Of a DNA stretch of 64,000 bases, positions 1 to 12,200 are shown piece after piece (positions within the stretch are counted from its first letter, which is position 1; every line of letters starts with the position of its first letter). Under the pieces are notes generated by a model. The model was not told the origin of the DNA. It saw only the letters and a list, made by a program, of their open reading frames with translations, and ran no database searches. The translations under genes and the position numbers were made by a program. The DNA comes from Phragmites australis (taxonomy: Eukaryota; Streptophyta; Magnoliopsida; Poales; Poaceae): NCBI RefSeq assembly GCF_958298935.1, contig NC_084929.1:33607501-33671500 (forward strand). The letters are read 5' to 3'.

Positions 1-1067
1 GTACTTGAAATACATGATACGCCATACCCGGACAATCTATGTCTCGGGGACCAGATTGGCCTTGCATTGTGGATGGAAATGGCCTGTCATATGCCTGTCA
101 TCTTTAAGATGATTTTGCATCGACCTCTAGCAACATGCAAGTGACATGTCCCATGCACATGAGCAGCTATGTTCAATTTTCTTAATTAATCAAAAGTACA
201 TGAGTAATATTAGAAGGTGTCAGAAGTATGTTTGTGATGTTTAATAGAAATAGAATTGCAGTTAGAGGTTTATTGCACAGTAAAGGGGCACAAGGTGGCA
301 ACAGTGTCATTTGACTTTTTTTACTATAGTTGTAGTACTTTAATTACATTAAATATATCAAGTTTACTTTTTGGTTTTCATGATGAGATGATGGAAATTC
401 AGAAGCTGGCTAGCTATTTGCTCGGTGCTCAGAGGCTTTTGTAGGGAGGGTCGCAGGATGTAAAATCTAGAGTGCATCAAGTCTTGGAACCATGGTTTAT
501 CACTTTTAATCATTATAATTAGATAACGCAACAATAATAGCATTGCTATCCATGCGTGCATAGGTGTTTTTGACCTACTAAAACTTCAGCATAGACATTT
601 TAGATCTAGTGCCAGCTAATGGAAGCGATAAGAATTGCTTGAAATGGCCAAATAATGGTCATAATTATGCTTTGCTGATTTGCTCTATATTCCTCTTTGA
701 AGCTCAGTTGTCCTGTGATATGTGGGGAAGGCTTCTGAGCCTCTCTGTCTTGCAGCATAGTGTTCCTTTACCTTAAATAGTAGCATTGTTTTGCTGATTT
801 GCTCTATATTCCTCTCTGAAGCTCAGTTGTCCTGTGATATGTGGGGGAAGGCTTCTGAGCCTCTCTGTCTTGCAGCATAGTGTTCCTTTACCTTAAATAG
901 TAGCATTGTTTTGAAGATTTCTGTCGAGGGGATTAAGCTTCATTTATCTTTTGTTGTAAAGGACCGAGCATTGATCTACAGCAAATCTAAATGATGGTTG
1001 GAATGACTGTTATCTCTGGAGGATTGTCTCAGTGGTTATCTCTAATTCCTCACCATCATTCTTGCAG
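1..1067 (+). other. Intron and upstream sequence of the ER-ANT1-like gene
   Basis: No open frame resembling a carrier repeat was found here. The stretch ends at the splice acceptor of the exon at 1068, so at least its right part is intron. It holds the tandem duplication at 671-910 and is otherwise AT-rich and featureless. Confidence 0.6.
671..910. repeat. Tandem duplication, about 119 bp, two copies
   Basis: The block at 671-789 (starting TTTGCTGATTTGCTC) recurs at 790-910 (starting the same way). The visible differences are TCTTTGAA versus TCTCTGAA and one extra G in the GTGGGG run. Each copy contains CTCTCTGTCTTGCAG, which looks like a splice acceptor. The near identity implies a recent duplication. 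Confidence 0.93.
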
Positions 1068-1694
1068 GATCTGTACAGGAGCATACTGAAAGACGCAGGA
1101 ACCTCAGCAGACAATAAGTTCACATCTATTGCTCTCACCAACTTATTTGCTGGTGCTGCTGCCGGATGTACTACCCTGGTCATCATTTATCCGCTCGACA
1201 TTGCTCATACTCGTCTTGCAGCCGATATTGGCTGGACAGACACCCGCCAGTTCAGAGGCATTCGCCACTTCATCCAAACCATCTACAAGAAAAATGGCAT
1301 CCGGGGCATCTACAGGGGATTACCAGCGTCACTCCAAGGGATGGTTGTCCACCGGGGACTGTATTTTGGAGGCTTTGACACTGCCAAGGATGTTCTGGTA
1401 CCTCTAGAATCCCCGTTGTGGCAGCGCTGGGTTGCAGCGCAGACCGTCACTTCCATGGCAGGGTTCATCTCGTACCCGCTGGACACAGTGCGGCGGAGGA
1501 TGATGATGCAGTCGGGGATGGAGGTGCAGATGTACAGCAGCACCCTTGATTGCTGGAGGAAGATATACAAGCTGGAGGGGGTCAGGTCCTTCTACCGCGG
1601 GGCGCTATCTAACATGTTTAGGAGCACTGGTGCGGCTGCCGTACTTGTTTTGTATGATGAGGTCAAGAAGTTTATGGACAGGGGTAGGTTGTGA
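1068..1694 (+). CDS. ER-ANT1: ER-type adenine nucleotide transporter, last exon (5' part outside window)
   Basis: Mitochondrial-carrier-family protein. The closest family I recognise is plant ER-ANT1, an ATP/ADP exchanger of the ER membrane. The exon opens after a TTGCAG acceptor (AG at 1066-1067) with codons for DLYRSILKDAG and runs open to TGA at 1692-1694, giving 208 residues. Two carrier repeats are visible, each with its PxD signature (YPLDIAHTR and YPLDTVRRR). RRRMMM is the nucleotide-carrier hallmark and lies in the third repeat. The first carrier repeat is missing and must be encoded to the left of the window, since no exon was recognised in 1-1067. The tail ends KKFMDRGRL, as expected for this family. 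Assigning it to the ER form rather than the mitochondrial AAC is from remembered sequence similarity (for example the AADIG stretch after the first motif) and is an inference. Confidence 0.85.
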   Translation, partial: DLYRSILKDAGTSADNKFTSIALTNLFAGAAAGCTTLVIIYPLDIAHTRLAADIGWTDTRQFRGIRHFIQTIYKKNGIRGIYRGLPASLQGMVVHRGLYFGGFDTAKDVLVPLESPLWQRWVAAQTVTSMAGFISYPLDTVRRRMMMQSGMEVQMYSSTLDCWRKIYKLEGVRSFYRGALSNMFRSTGAAAVLVLYDEVKKFMDRGRL

Positions 1695-2848
1695 CAGTTA
1701 TAGAGGGGTTCTTTACAGATTTTTGGATTCGACATGGGGAATGGGATCAGGCCAAAGGTACAGGGAGCGGAGCGGCAGCTCGAGCATTTTGTAACTGGAT
1801 GCTGGTTTCCTCCTGCTTGCTAACGAGCTGGATGTAACTAGAGCCTCGTGGCCTGAACAATGTAGTTTGTTCATCTCGTATTATCGTAGTTGCAACAAAC
1901 CATTTACCACTGCTGCCTTTCGCATATGCATGCCTGCATCTGTTTTTCTCTGGCAGGGCCCAAACTGCAAAAGAGTTCCATACGGCATTACAGATTCACA
2001 GTTCTGCCTTTTTATAGATACTTTCATGGCAGTAGGACTTGATTTCTCTGTCATCAGACTGCGTTAGAATTTGCTAAACCGGCTGCCGAGGACGCTTTTG
2101 GCTTACCTGACCATTGGAAGGTCATGCATTGATCAGCGATCTAGCTTAAAGTAAAAGGCGCTGAACCGGGGACACGCTTGGAACGGTTACAGAATTCGAT
2201 CGCAATTAAGAACTAGCTATTTGGGAAGTCCTAAAAGTTCTTTCGCCTTAATTCTCTGATCTGCCTTGTCTACAAGGTTACTGACAAAGTGACGAGGAAC
2301 GAGGTATTTTCCCCAACTTGTCCATCCGGCATTAGTCTATTACACAGGACAGCACACGGAACATGTGACAAGAATGCATCCCTCGTCGAAACTGCATCAG
2401 CTTTGCAGACGTGAGGCATAACATCTCCTCACTGTCACTGAGCCCTACTTGAGATGCGACATGAGAAACAACATTGAAGTAATAGCCACGCTGAAGGCGA
2501 TGTGGAGGCACAATTCAAAACATTGTCGGGTAAAAAGATAACCGTTCCCCTAGATCAAAATTTCTCCACAACACACTTGAAGATACAGCAGACTGTGCCA
2601 GTGGTACACGCAATAAGATATACCAGACTGGCAACATTGATCACTCAAAGCATAAGCAGAGCACATAATATCTGAACCCAATACAGCAAGTGACAAAACT
2701 ACCAACACCATATGATACCTGTCCCGGAAAAAAATCCCCCTCCGGTTTCCACAAAACCAAATCAATGACATTGCATCAGGCAGAACCAAACTTTCATCAC
2801 TCCACAACCACTGTCTCTGGAAATAATCAATACGCAGCAGGCAGCACC
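1695..2848. other. Convergent 3' regions of ER-ANT1-like gene and NAP1
   Basis: Two genes end toward each other here. Nothing beyond presumed 3' untranslated sequence and a short intergenic gap is visible. No protein fragment was recognised. Confidence 0.5.
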
Positions 2849-5800
2849 TCACTGCTGCTTGCACTCTGCAGGTCGTTCCCCCTGCTGCCCTTCCCCTGCA
2901 GCAGCACCCTTGCTTTTCTATTACAGACAGGAAAGCAAACATGGTAAGAGATAGCGTTATACCAAAATTAGCAAGGGCGTAGAAGGGGTCTTGGTAGACA
3001 GAAGTTTATGTACCTTTCCATCACCATCGTCTTCATCTTCCTCGTCATCTTCATCTTCATCTTCGTCATCATCATCTTCATCATCATCCTCATCTATAAT
3101 GCCTTCAAAGTCCTCATCTTGAGCAGCCTCTCCAGTGAACCATGAAACAGCATGCGGGATAATCTTATCTCTGACGGTAGATCTGGCAATACACAAGGGC
3201 AATTTAGAACTAGTGAAATAAAATCTAAATCTTAGCGTGTCAATGCATTGATTCAATCCTGATCAATACAAGTGTAATTTGTAACATGAGTACAGGACTG
3301 CAGCCACTGCATATAATACATAAAAAAATACAGACATACCCAATATCATAATCTTGCTCCATTTGGTTCTGCAACTGTTCAGCCTATTAAAAAGGAAATA
3401 TCAAGTCATGTTCGAGCTTGAAGGTTTCACCATAAGTGCAGGTATATAAAAGCTAAACTTACTGTATCCTCGTCAATTTCCTCATCGTCATCAGGAACTT
3501 GTGGTGGACTGAAGAAGTTGAAGAAGCTCTCGCAGCCTTCAGTTCTTGTAATAGGTTTAGTGTTCTTTGACCCCTTCCTAGGCTTCTTTTTAAGCACCTT
3601 TTGTGTCAAGCACTTCCCAGGGTACCATTCAATTTCAGTACTGGGAAACAAAAGTTGCCAAACATAGGCATCAGTGAAATGTTCTATCCATCCAAAAGAA
3701 TATAGAGCTACACATGAGCTGAAATATTAGTTACCCAATGGCTTTCTCTAGAATTGGTTCATCTTCATCAATCATGTGATATGTTTTCGTAAGCACCGAG
3801 TTCTTGAAGAATGGATTTGTATCAAAGTGAAATTCAAGCTTAAAACCCTTCGGCTCACTAATCCTGTACCACTTGATGTCCTTGAGGTACTTGAGAGCTT
3901 CCTCATCCCTCTCCTGGATCTGAAAACAGAAGGACCAGAAATATTTACAGCCAGCAATGGAATGGAATTATGCACAAACAGACATTGCAACAAGTTGGAC
4001 ACAAAGTATTGACAGCTCTCAGAAGGAAATATTTGCGCAAGGATGCAAGGCTTCACCTCCTCAGCCAGGATTTCGTGGTTCTTCATTGCATTAAGCCAGA
4101 AATCCGGCACACCTTTTTCTTCTGCAAGGAATCATTATGATCGAAATCAAAAGAAAATTCAAGAAGATATGTTCCATCTTTAATACAGAGTTTCATTACC
4201 CAATGGAGACACAAGAGATCTTAATACAGGTGGAATGTGTGTTCACCTTTTTGCTCTGCAGGGGTTTCATCTGCACTTTTTTGCTCCACAGGGGTTTCAT
4301 CTGCACTTTCTTTTGTGATACCTTCAACCTCAAGCACACCATTGACAATTTCGTAACGCTGTCAATTTCAGGTCACATAAAGCTATCAGATGGATCATGG
4401 TTCATAGCATCAAACAGGATGCAGCAATATTTAAGGAAGATATGTCTGTACTGTATGGAGCATGCAGAATAGAAAATCCATCTCTTTTTCACATCCTAAT
4501 CTAGTGGTTATTGCTATGGTAGAGGTGGGAGTTGCTCGGAACAGTTTAGGGAGTTGAAAGTAAAATTTAGCAATGGTTTATAAAACTGAGAAACAACATA
4601 TACAGAAGATATCAAGACAAAACACAAGTTTACCTTTGAGTACAGCGGTTCGTACATCTTCTCATATTTTGCTTCAAGTGCAGCCCTCTCCTCGAAAAAC
4701 TTTGCCTCAAATTCATCATGTTGGCCCTGGCAGACGGTAAACGATGGTAATTAACTCACCACCAGATATAACCATAACATCCCAAAAGTCAAATTCAAAT
4801 TGCACACCTTAAATGATTACTATAATACAGGCAATCAAATGATAAACCGTTTGGTGATAGAGCTGCATGACTGCAAGAAGGCAGAGATATTTCGTGCGAA
4901 GTAAAACAAGATAAATCCAACCACATAAGCATAATGAGATAGCTATCGACAGATCATGGAACAAAGCTTCAAGTTAAGAGATGGAAGTTTTCGGATGTTC
5001 AGATTTAAAAGGTGAAAGTGTATAGTTATCATACTACTTCACAAATTCTCCTACAGAATCCCCACGTCCCACTTTGAGTTCAGGGGCTAAAGTTTTAACA
5101 GTCATCACAGCCAAAAAAAATCTAGAGTAGGCAACTAGACATTCATAAATATCATCCAGTGAATGAGTCATGGAAGTGGCACACACATTCACAGTTACTG
5201 GCATTTCTCAGTAATAATGAAAAGCAAACCAGTACGCACGAGTTGTAAACAACCGTGCAGCCTAATATTCAACAGTCCTTGCTCTAGTTAGCATTGGAAT
5301 TTCTGGTATTAATGCACACCAAGCCGTACCGATTTCAACAAGTATCAACACAATCACAGAGTGCATACTAAAGTAGACACAAATAATGATACAGGATTAC
5401 ACAAAGCTTCCTACCAAAGCATGTCAAACTCACTGAAACCATCACAAAAACAACAGTATGGCACCACAAGAGCGGAAGCATCTTATACCTGGATTTCTCT
5501 CAGCTTGTCAACACGCTTCCTGACCTTGGGCTCGAGGCTCTCGAGCACGTCCATATGGCGCGACGACAATCCCTGCAGCGTGTTCTAAACAAGCGCAACA
5601 ACACTGAATCAGCATTGGTTTATCAGAAGACCCCCAAAACCAACCACGAACCCCCGCCAAAACCTGACCAAAATAGAACAGCGAACCGCCGCAAGAGAAA
5701 TCTCACCTTGATCGACGCCACGAGATTGGCCTTGTCCTCCGCGCTGAGCTCTGCATCGGAACCACCGCAACCAATCAGATACCACACCCCAACAGCAGCA

Positions 5801-5902
5801 CCAACGGAGGAACGGAGATCGAGGGCGAAGCAACATACCGGCCGCGCTGGGGACGGCGGCGGCGAGGCCGGAGAGGTCGAGGGAGTCCTTGCCTTCGCTC
5901 AT
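2849..5902 (-). CDS. NAP1: Nucleosome assembly protein 1 (NAP1 family), complete, 11 exons
   Basis: Histone H2A-H2B chaperone of the NAP1 family, shuttling between cytoplasm and nucleus. Coding exons, 5' to 3' on the minus strand: 5902-5839, 5750-5707, 5584-5489, 4726-4634, 4358-4247, 4121-4057, 3919-3735, 3640-3463, 3383-3340, 3182-3014 and 2917-2849. They total 1,119 nt, or 372 residues, the usual plant NAP1 length. All introns fit GT-AG and every junction keeps frame. The start reads [13 protein letters not shown]. The NAP core includes [14 protein letters not shown] and the exon-7 stretch [31 protein letters not shown] precedes a long Asp/Glu tail, the histone-binding acidic region. The protein ends AECKQQ, the CaaX-type farnesylation box of plant NAP1. 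Exon 5 carries a 30 bp in-frame duplication (SADETPxEQK twice). Intron 3, about 760 bp, is the largest. Confidence 0.95.
4248..4307 (-). repeat. 30 bp in-frame tandem repeat inside NAP1 exon 5
   Basis: Two adjacent 30 bp units encode [10 protein letters not shown] and [10 protein letters not shown]. The unit keeps frame, so it adds ten residues between the N-terminal helix region and the NAP core. Confidence 0.9.
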
Positions 5903-5972
5903 GGCTGCGGAGGGGCTGCGTAAGGCTGTAGAAGATTCGGGAAGGATTTGGAGGAGGCGGCGAGGGGAGGTG

Positions 5973-5981
5973 AAACCCTAG
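5973..5981 (+). promoter_or_regulatory. Telo-box-like motif upstream of NAP1
   Basis: AAACCCTAG lies about 70 bp upstream of the NAP1 start codon. The telo-box (AAACCCTA) is a known plant cis element of growth-related and housekeeping genes. Function here is inferred. Confidence 0.45.
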
Positions 5982-6240
5982 CGGCGGCGGGAGGGGGCGC
6001 TAGGGTGAGGAGAGAGGGGGGGAGTGTGGTGGCGGAGGAGGGGATAAGAAAGGAGTGGGGAATTGAGGGCTGCGATTTTATAGCCGGCGCGTGGGAACTC
6101 GGGAAGATGGGGGGAAATCGCCGGTTTGGTTTGGACTTTGGAGTTTGGACTCGCGAGCGCGGTCGGGGGAGAGAGAATATCTTCGGGCCCATCAGCCAAA
6201 CAGAGAGGTCCTATAGGAGTCCCAAGCAATGTTAAGTGCT

Positions 6241-8140
6241 CTCGGGTTGATTGGAAATATTGAGTGCTCTTTATTGGTTGGTAGAGACAAATCTGATACG
6301 TAGAATGTGCATAATTTTTTTTAAAAAAAATATGTTTAGTTATTTGTATATATTATTTTATTCTGGTTTGAAGAATGTAAATGTAAGTCTGTAGCTGGGT
6401 TCAAGAGGAAATTGAGTTTTCTTATGCAATCTGGATTGGCAGATACAGACTCCTGCATCTTTATATAGATGGATTCACTTATCAGTATTATAAAATAATT
6501 TTTATATGAATAATTAATTATAATCCCAACTCTTTAAAAAGATTGAATGGTCCAGGAGGTTGAATTGGCCCTAATTAAAAATATTTCAACCAAACTCTAA
6601 AGCAAGCTTTATTCTAAATGAATGGTAAAACAACTACAACTATCAAATTTGATACAATACTAAGCAAGAAAATATGCAAACTATAGCAAGAAGAGAATTG
6701 TGTAGCATAAGCTTGCAAGAAAGTAAATGTGGAAAAATAAATAGATAGACAAGAAGATATCGAATTTTTTTCTCAATGTATCAAAGAGTTGGCACTTCAC
6801 TTAATCCTCGTTGGAGCATCCATTAAGATATCGCTCCCCCTTGAATCACCAAGACTCAAGTGCTCCTAGTAACAGTCACTTCTCTATCTCTGGATTGATG
6901 GGTTTTAAACCAAGCGTAAAACTTCATCTTGAGGTTTCCATAAAAACTCTAAGGGCTTATCAAGATACCTCCGATCACCAAGATCGGTTAGGTATTGTCA
7001 ACCATCAAGAGTAACAAACTAATAGCTTCACTTGACTCAAATCAAGTCTAAACTACAGATAGATACACACTTGCTACTCTACTTACACTAATGATATCAT
7101 TAATATTCAATTAAAAAACTTTGTAAATCACCCTACTACACTCCCTTACCTCTTAATTACACACTAAGTGTTTCAGCTATTCTGAATCACAAGTTTACCC
7201 AAGTAGACGAAATGAGGGGTATATATAGGTTAGAGGTATAAAACTAGCCGTTGTTAAGCCACTCATATTTTTCGTGAATGTCGGATGGTCCGACATGTAC
7301 AAGCTCCAAACATCGGACCATACAGTGTAAATCCTCCACACCAAAAAAATTTGTTATTGCACTGAATCCTCTGGTGAAGCCTCCGATGCATACGCTGGAC
7401 CATCTGGCGTGTATGAGTCCAATTTACATTTAACCGAAAGAAATTTCTCTAGACTTTACTCTGACAACGCCTCCGATATATGCGTTGGACCATCTAGCAT
7501 GTATAAGTTTGTTTTCCATTCAACAAAAAAAACTTTCTGAATTTTACTTCGGTGAAGCATCCAATGTATATGCCAGACCATCCGACGTGTACAAACTTGA
7601 AGTTCATCTTCTAAAAAAACTCCAGTATAGCCAACCTCACACCATTAGATCATCTGGCGTGTAGAAGAGTACCAAGATAAAAACTCCGACGTGTATAAAC
7701 ACATCAACATCAAAACATTCGGCGTGTAGAGTTTTTCTAGAACTTGTCAAATTCAAACTTTTTTATATCCTATCTTCAGTTCAACTCATCAATGAGCTTC
7801 TTTGATATACCTAGTGATATGATTTCACGAGTGTGTATTCAATTAAGTTTAGACTCAACTAGATCAAACTATTACTCTTAGTCTCTTTTTATAGTATGAT
7901 AGAAAACAAAGAAAAAGAGTTTATAATACTCTATGTGTTGTTCATCTCTTTATGATACTTAGAACTAGAAGCTCTTTAATCTTGACGCTCACATCTTTTG
8001 ATAGTTGAACCATTCAACTAAAGAACCAAAATCACTTTAACAATATTGTAAACTAATTTTTTAATTACCCTTTAAAACAAACTTTTTAGTCATAATGGTA
8101 TAATTGTTATCAATCATCGAAGTATTTAACACTTACGTAG
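6241..8140. repeat. Repeat-like intergenic DNA with recurring YGGCGTGTA motifs
   Basis: No gene was recognised. From about 7270 to 7740 variants of CCATCYGGCGTGTA and CCGACGTGTACAA recur at irregular spacing beside CCTCCGATRYATRCG, the kind of internal repetition seen in grass LTRs and non-autonomous elements. Element ends were not located, so no family is claimed. Confidence 0.4.
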
Positions 8141-8711
8141 AGACCTAGATGCTACACTCTTATATCCACTCATTCGGTTTTAGATTCACTCAATCAAACA
8201 AAAACTCAACTCAATATATATATACAGATACAACAACTAAATATTTTTTCAATAAATATAATTTTACTCGATCCGCTTCCACTCAACTTACATATACGGT
8301 CCATACAATAATTAATCACGGTCCTAGTGCTCTTCATTCCGTGTGAAATTTCACAGGAACATATAGCAGTTCAAAAAAGTCAAACGAACTTTAGTACAAA
8401 ATTATTAGAGGAATTTCAGCGCGAAATCACCTAAAAAATCTTTTGGCTTGTGCGTTTCAAAAAGGGCTTCAGAGCAGTTTCAAAGACACAATTGTTTGGA
8501 GTTTTGGATCCAATTATCAAACGATAGAATCCAAGCAACAGAAATAAAAAAAAACGTTAGCATGGTTTTCAATCCCCGAGTTACGAATTACGAAGTGAAT
8601 ACAGTAGGAAGGTTTGTTTGTGACGCAGAAATTTTACACGAAACAACACGATTCGTGTTGAAATCTTACAAATTCCCAACAATCAAAAGGGATGTAAACG
8701 ATGGACAGGCT
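8141..8711. other. AT-rich intergenic stretch, nothing recognised
   Basis: Both strands were read for protein motifs, inverted ends and RNA genes. Nothing could be supported. Confidence 0.4.
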
Positions 8712-9080
8712 TAGGCCATCTCTAAGTGAGTCGGTTTCTATAAAGTAAAATACTATAGTATTAGAAATGTCAATCTATAAATATCAATTGTTGTGCCTCG
8801 GCTTGCTTTTTAACAGAGTCGGAAACATGTTTTACAGTGATACCGGAGTGGGAAGACACGAAAACGGCAACGACAAATATGCCGATAGAAAAGGGAGCCT
8901 CTATCATTGTTTCTTTAGTATGCACGTGGGTCTGAACGGAGGAGGAGAGTAATGTAAGTTAGAAAATAAGATAGCTGTTAAAGATAAAAAAATAGGATAT
9001 GCTGTAATAATGTTAAAGTATGTTGTAATAATATTATATATAATAAATTTTTAAAATATCTATTAAAGATGGACTTAGAG
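8712..9080. mobile_element. Possible MITE with short inverted ends
   Basis: The left end TAGGCCATCTCTAAGTG is partly matched in reverse by the right end TTAAAGATGGACTTAGAG. The interior is AT-rich and non-coding. The CCATCTCTAA-type end is common in grass miniature elements. No target-site duplication was established. Confidence 0.4.
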
Positions 9081-9845
9081 AGCCGTACAGTTGCAGAAAT
9101 TGCTACGCGCTCGCGCGGTGATCACCAGGTTTATAGCCACACGATTCTTCCTTGTCCTGCTTCCAGAGGAGCAATCCTTTCCGTGCTGTGCGAGCGCACA
9201 GGTTCGTGCATGTACGCTTCGCTCCCTGGCCTCCCATTCGCTGTGACACATGGAAGCCGAGCTGGCAAGTCAGTCACTCATTGCTTTCCGTGCACTGTCA
9301 ACTGAACATGCAGGCGAACTTAGCAGATCTTGGTAGAACCTACATATACGGATTCAAATTCTGATTTTACCTGATACTCACATTTATTTAAGATTAAATC
9401 TCGAAAGGGAAGCATGCATACATAGATACATCCAATAGTCATAGCATTTACCCACGTTAAGTAAGGTTATACCTTAGCTCTTGTTTAATGTGCGCTAGTT
9501 AGGTGGGTGAATATATAGTGTGGTAAATATGTGACTTAAAAAACTGAACATGCAGGATCTGCTACGGGCCTTAGATATGATGTGACCAGTGCTTCATGGC
9601 AGAACCCAACTACACGTGAACCGGGGATCGATGGACCGACCGAGCATTCTACTCACGACAGCAAGTACACGAAGAGAGACTGGCAAACTTCAATGCTCCT
9701 ATTATTCATGTAACCACTCACGGAATTGCTCTAGATTTTTTTAGGATTTCGCATTGGGCTCGATTCCTCCGATCCAAAGGGACCGGCCCTGTGGTGAGTA
9801 TCTCTCGTGCTCTCCGTTTCGGGCTCACTCTTCATCCGCATGAGC

Positions 9846-10235
9846 TCAATGCTCAGCAGCTATACTGTTCAGTGACTCGATCAGCAGACCAGGCCCTTCA
9901 TGCAGTACACACACGAGCACGAACCACCCGAGCAGGAGCAGAGAGAACGCCGCCATCCCCAGGAGGAACGACCAGCCGGCCATCAGGATGCCGACGCACG
10001 AGACGGCGGCGAGCGGGAGGAACGACCGGACGACGGCCATCCGGTCCAGCCACCGGCCGCGCAGCCAGACGAGCGCCGCCAGGTTCAGCACGTTCCAGCC
10101 CACGGAGCCGCCGTAGGCGAGCCGGTTCAGGCAGTCAGTCGGCCACGAACGAGTGGCTGTTGCAGGTGAAGAGGTTGTAGCACTTGTGCTCGAAGTGCCT
10201 CGTCCCCGACCGCAGCGCGTCGTCCCACGAACGAG
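9846..10235 (-). pseudogene. RTE1/TMEM222-family membrane protein, 5'-truncated with frameshift
   Basis: Read on the minus strand, the segment encodes WDDALRSGTRHFEHKCYNLF, then TCNSHSFVAD, and after a frame change CLNRLAYGGSVGWNVLNLAA and two hydrophobic segments (RSFLPLAAVSCVGILMAGW and FSLLLLGWFVLV). This order is that of the REVERSION-TO-ETHYLENE-SENSITIVITY1 / TMEM222 (DUF778) family, ER/Golgi membrane proteins. The break is a tandem CAGT duplication at 10132-10139 (plus strand) that puts a stop right after VAD. No upstream coding sequence for the N-terminal half was found, so the copy looks truncated as well as shifted. An assembly error could explain the 4 bp but not the missing 5' part. 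Confidence 0.75.
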
Positions 10236-10249
10236 CTGCTGTTTCAAAG

Positions 10250-10950
10250 TCCGATGAAGTTTCGGCGGTTGGTCGATTTGCGTTGCCTGTTCATTCCTCG
10301 TTCATAAGGCTTATCTCAAGTGGACTGTCTCTTGTTGTGCTGAAAAAAATTATACTTCCTCGTTGTTCGAGGGAACAGCTTCTAAATTTATCTTTAGTAC
10401 ACTTCCAACGCTGACGAGGCAAAGTAGTTTAAGAAAGTCGATTAGAAGTGAATCTAAATTACAGTCGTTGTAATGAATAGCCTATAATTCTTGTGTTTTA
10501 TCAATGAAATGCCGTCCGATTCCTTAAAAAACCTGAGAGCGGGTGATGGCAAATGCTACGGTCACAATTATTTGTTCCTTAAACTTCTATGACATGTAGG
10601 TCCCAGTGCCTTTGTGAAGGGTATGTCTACTGATGTGGTAGTAAGTTACTGTCTCCTTTCTCTGACACTGTGGGGTCCATATGGTTGGTTCGGACGCGGC
10701 GGGTAGGGTGATCTTAGGATCCGCCGTCGGCTTGAGATAGGAGATGATGAACGGTTTGGATTTGGGAGGCCGAGCGTGTTGGCATGATTTTGACTGCGCA
10801 AGTGATTGACGTGCTCAGTGAGATTAGAGGTGCGCTAGGCTACTCCCAGTGATCTATCATTGATAATATCTTAGATATTTAATGATCATGTCACATAAGA
10901 TTTAGATTTATAGTGAGCGACAGAAAATTAAACAAAAGGATAAGGAGATA
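10250..10950. other. Intergenic, nothing recognised
   Basis: No coding similarity, inverted ends or RNA gene could be supported in this interval. Confidence 0.4.
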
Positions 10951-11205
10951 CTTCCTCCAGTCATAAATACATATTATTTTATATAAGATACGGTCTCTAA
11001 TACATAGTTTGGATCATTATTTTTTATTAAAATATATTTCTAAAATTCATTGAATTTGTGATATTATGAAAGTATTTTTCAAGATAAATTTATACATATT
11101 ATTTTAAGGTTTTCAAACTAAATATTTTGAAAACTATTCTCAATTAAAATTTTACAAGCTTGACCAAATCATTTCAAAATAATATGTATTTATGATCGGA
11201 GGTAG
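10951..11205. mobile_element. Stowaway-like MITE, 255 bp
   Basis: The left end CTTCCTCCAGTCATAAATAC and the right end (reverse complement CTACCTCCGATCATAAATAC) form long imperfect inverted repeats of the CTCCCTCCGTC type that marks Stowaway (Tc1/mariner) elements. TA dinucleotides at 10949-10950 and 11206-11207 fit the expected target-site duplication. The interior is AT-rich and non-coding. Confidence 0.88.
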
Positions 11206-11859
11206 TAGTGTAATTCTACACATGAAACAGACAAACTAACGAGGAGCAATATAAAGTTTAAAGTTTAATATAGGTTCATATTTTGATATGTGAAAGAAAA
11301 CAATACATTAGGGGGCTAATTTCTACGCTAATGTGTGAAAGTAGATAGATATCATGGTAAGACATTTGTATTAGAGTGACCTAAGCTCCATACAATTGCT
11401 TCCAAATGAAAAGGCAAATCCTCCTGAACCTCCTAATCCCATATGAGAACTCGAAGCAGCATCCGAATATGAACAAATGCAAATTTTCCACTGCTTTAAA
11501 TTATTATTGTAAACTTGCCTTAAAAAATTATAAAAATATCATCAGAACGGTCATTCATATTGTATTCTTACAAAAATACAAAAACAGTGGTAAATTTGCA
11601 AATGCCCCAATAGTTAAAATTGAGTTCATATGGTTTTCAAAACGAACAGGAAAATGGCAAAGAGGAGAACACCCGTTTAAAAAAACGAAAAGGAAATGAA
11701 TTTACTTTCGCTTGTTCTGACTGGAGGTCGTTCGTGGCACCAGCTAGCTACATGTACTTATACGGAATTAAATATTTAATTTTCGATTTTAACAAGCAAA
11801 GACCGGAAGTGCTATGGATGGAAGCTTCTGACTAAAACTAAGTCAAAACAAAGTCATCT

Positions 11860-12200
11860 GCAAAAAACTTGATCTAATATAATATCGCCTTTCTTAAAAA
11901 AAAAAAGGTCACATGTATCTAGCTTAGTCCATCTCAACCATATTCTATTTATTTTGTTCATTTCTTGATTCTGCTTCTTGTTCCTATTCCTTTTATTTTC
12001 TATCATTTTTAATAACTTTATTTTGAAGTGATTCATGAAATAAAAGGAGAGAGAATACTGTCTTGAAGGAAATGATATTGAGAATCTCTTCGTGACGAAA
12101 ATCATGAAGAGGAATTGTTGGAGCGCTAAAAGAACAAAAATCTTTTTTAAAGAGATTCTAAATCTAACGAGAATCAGTTAAAGATGGTCATGGCATGCGT
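11860..12200. repeat. AT-rich repeat related to 50869-51110
   Basis: The 3' part (GAGCGCTAAAAGAACAAAAATC) is recognisably the same as GAAGCGTTAAAAGAAACGAAAATC in the block near 51050, with further scattered matches on either side and the same order of segments. It ends AAAGATGGTCATGGC, resembling a MITE end. Two diverged copies of one family are inferred. Confidence 0.5.
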
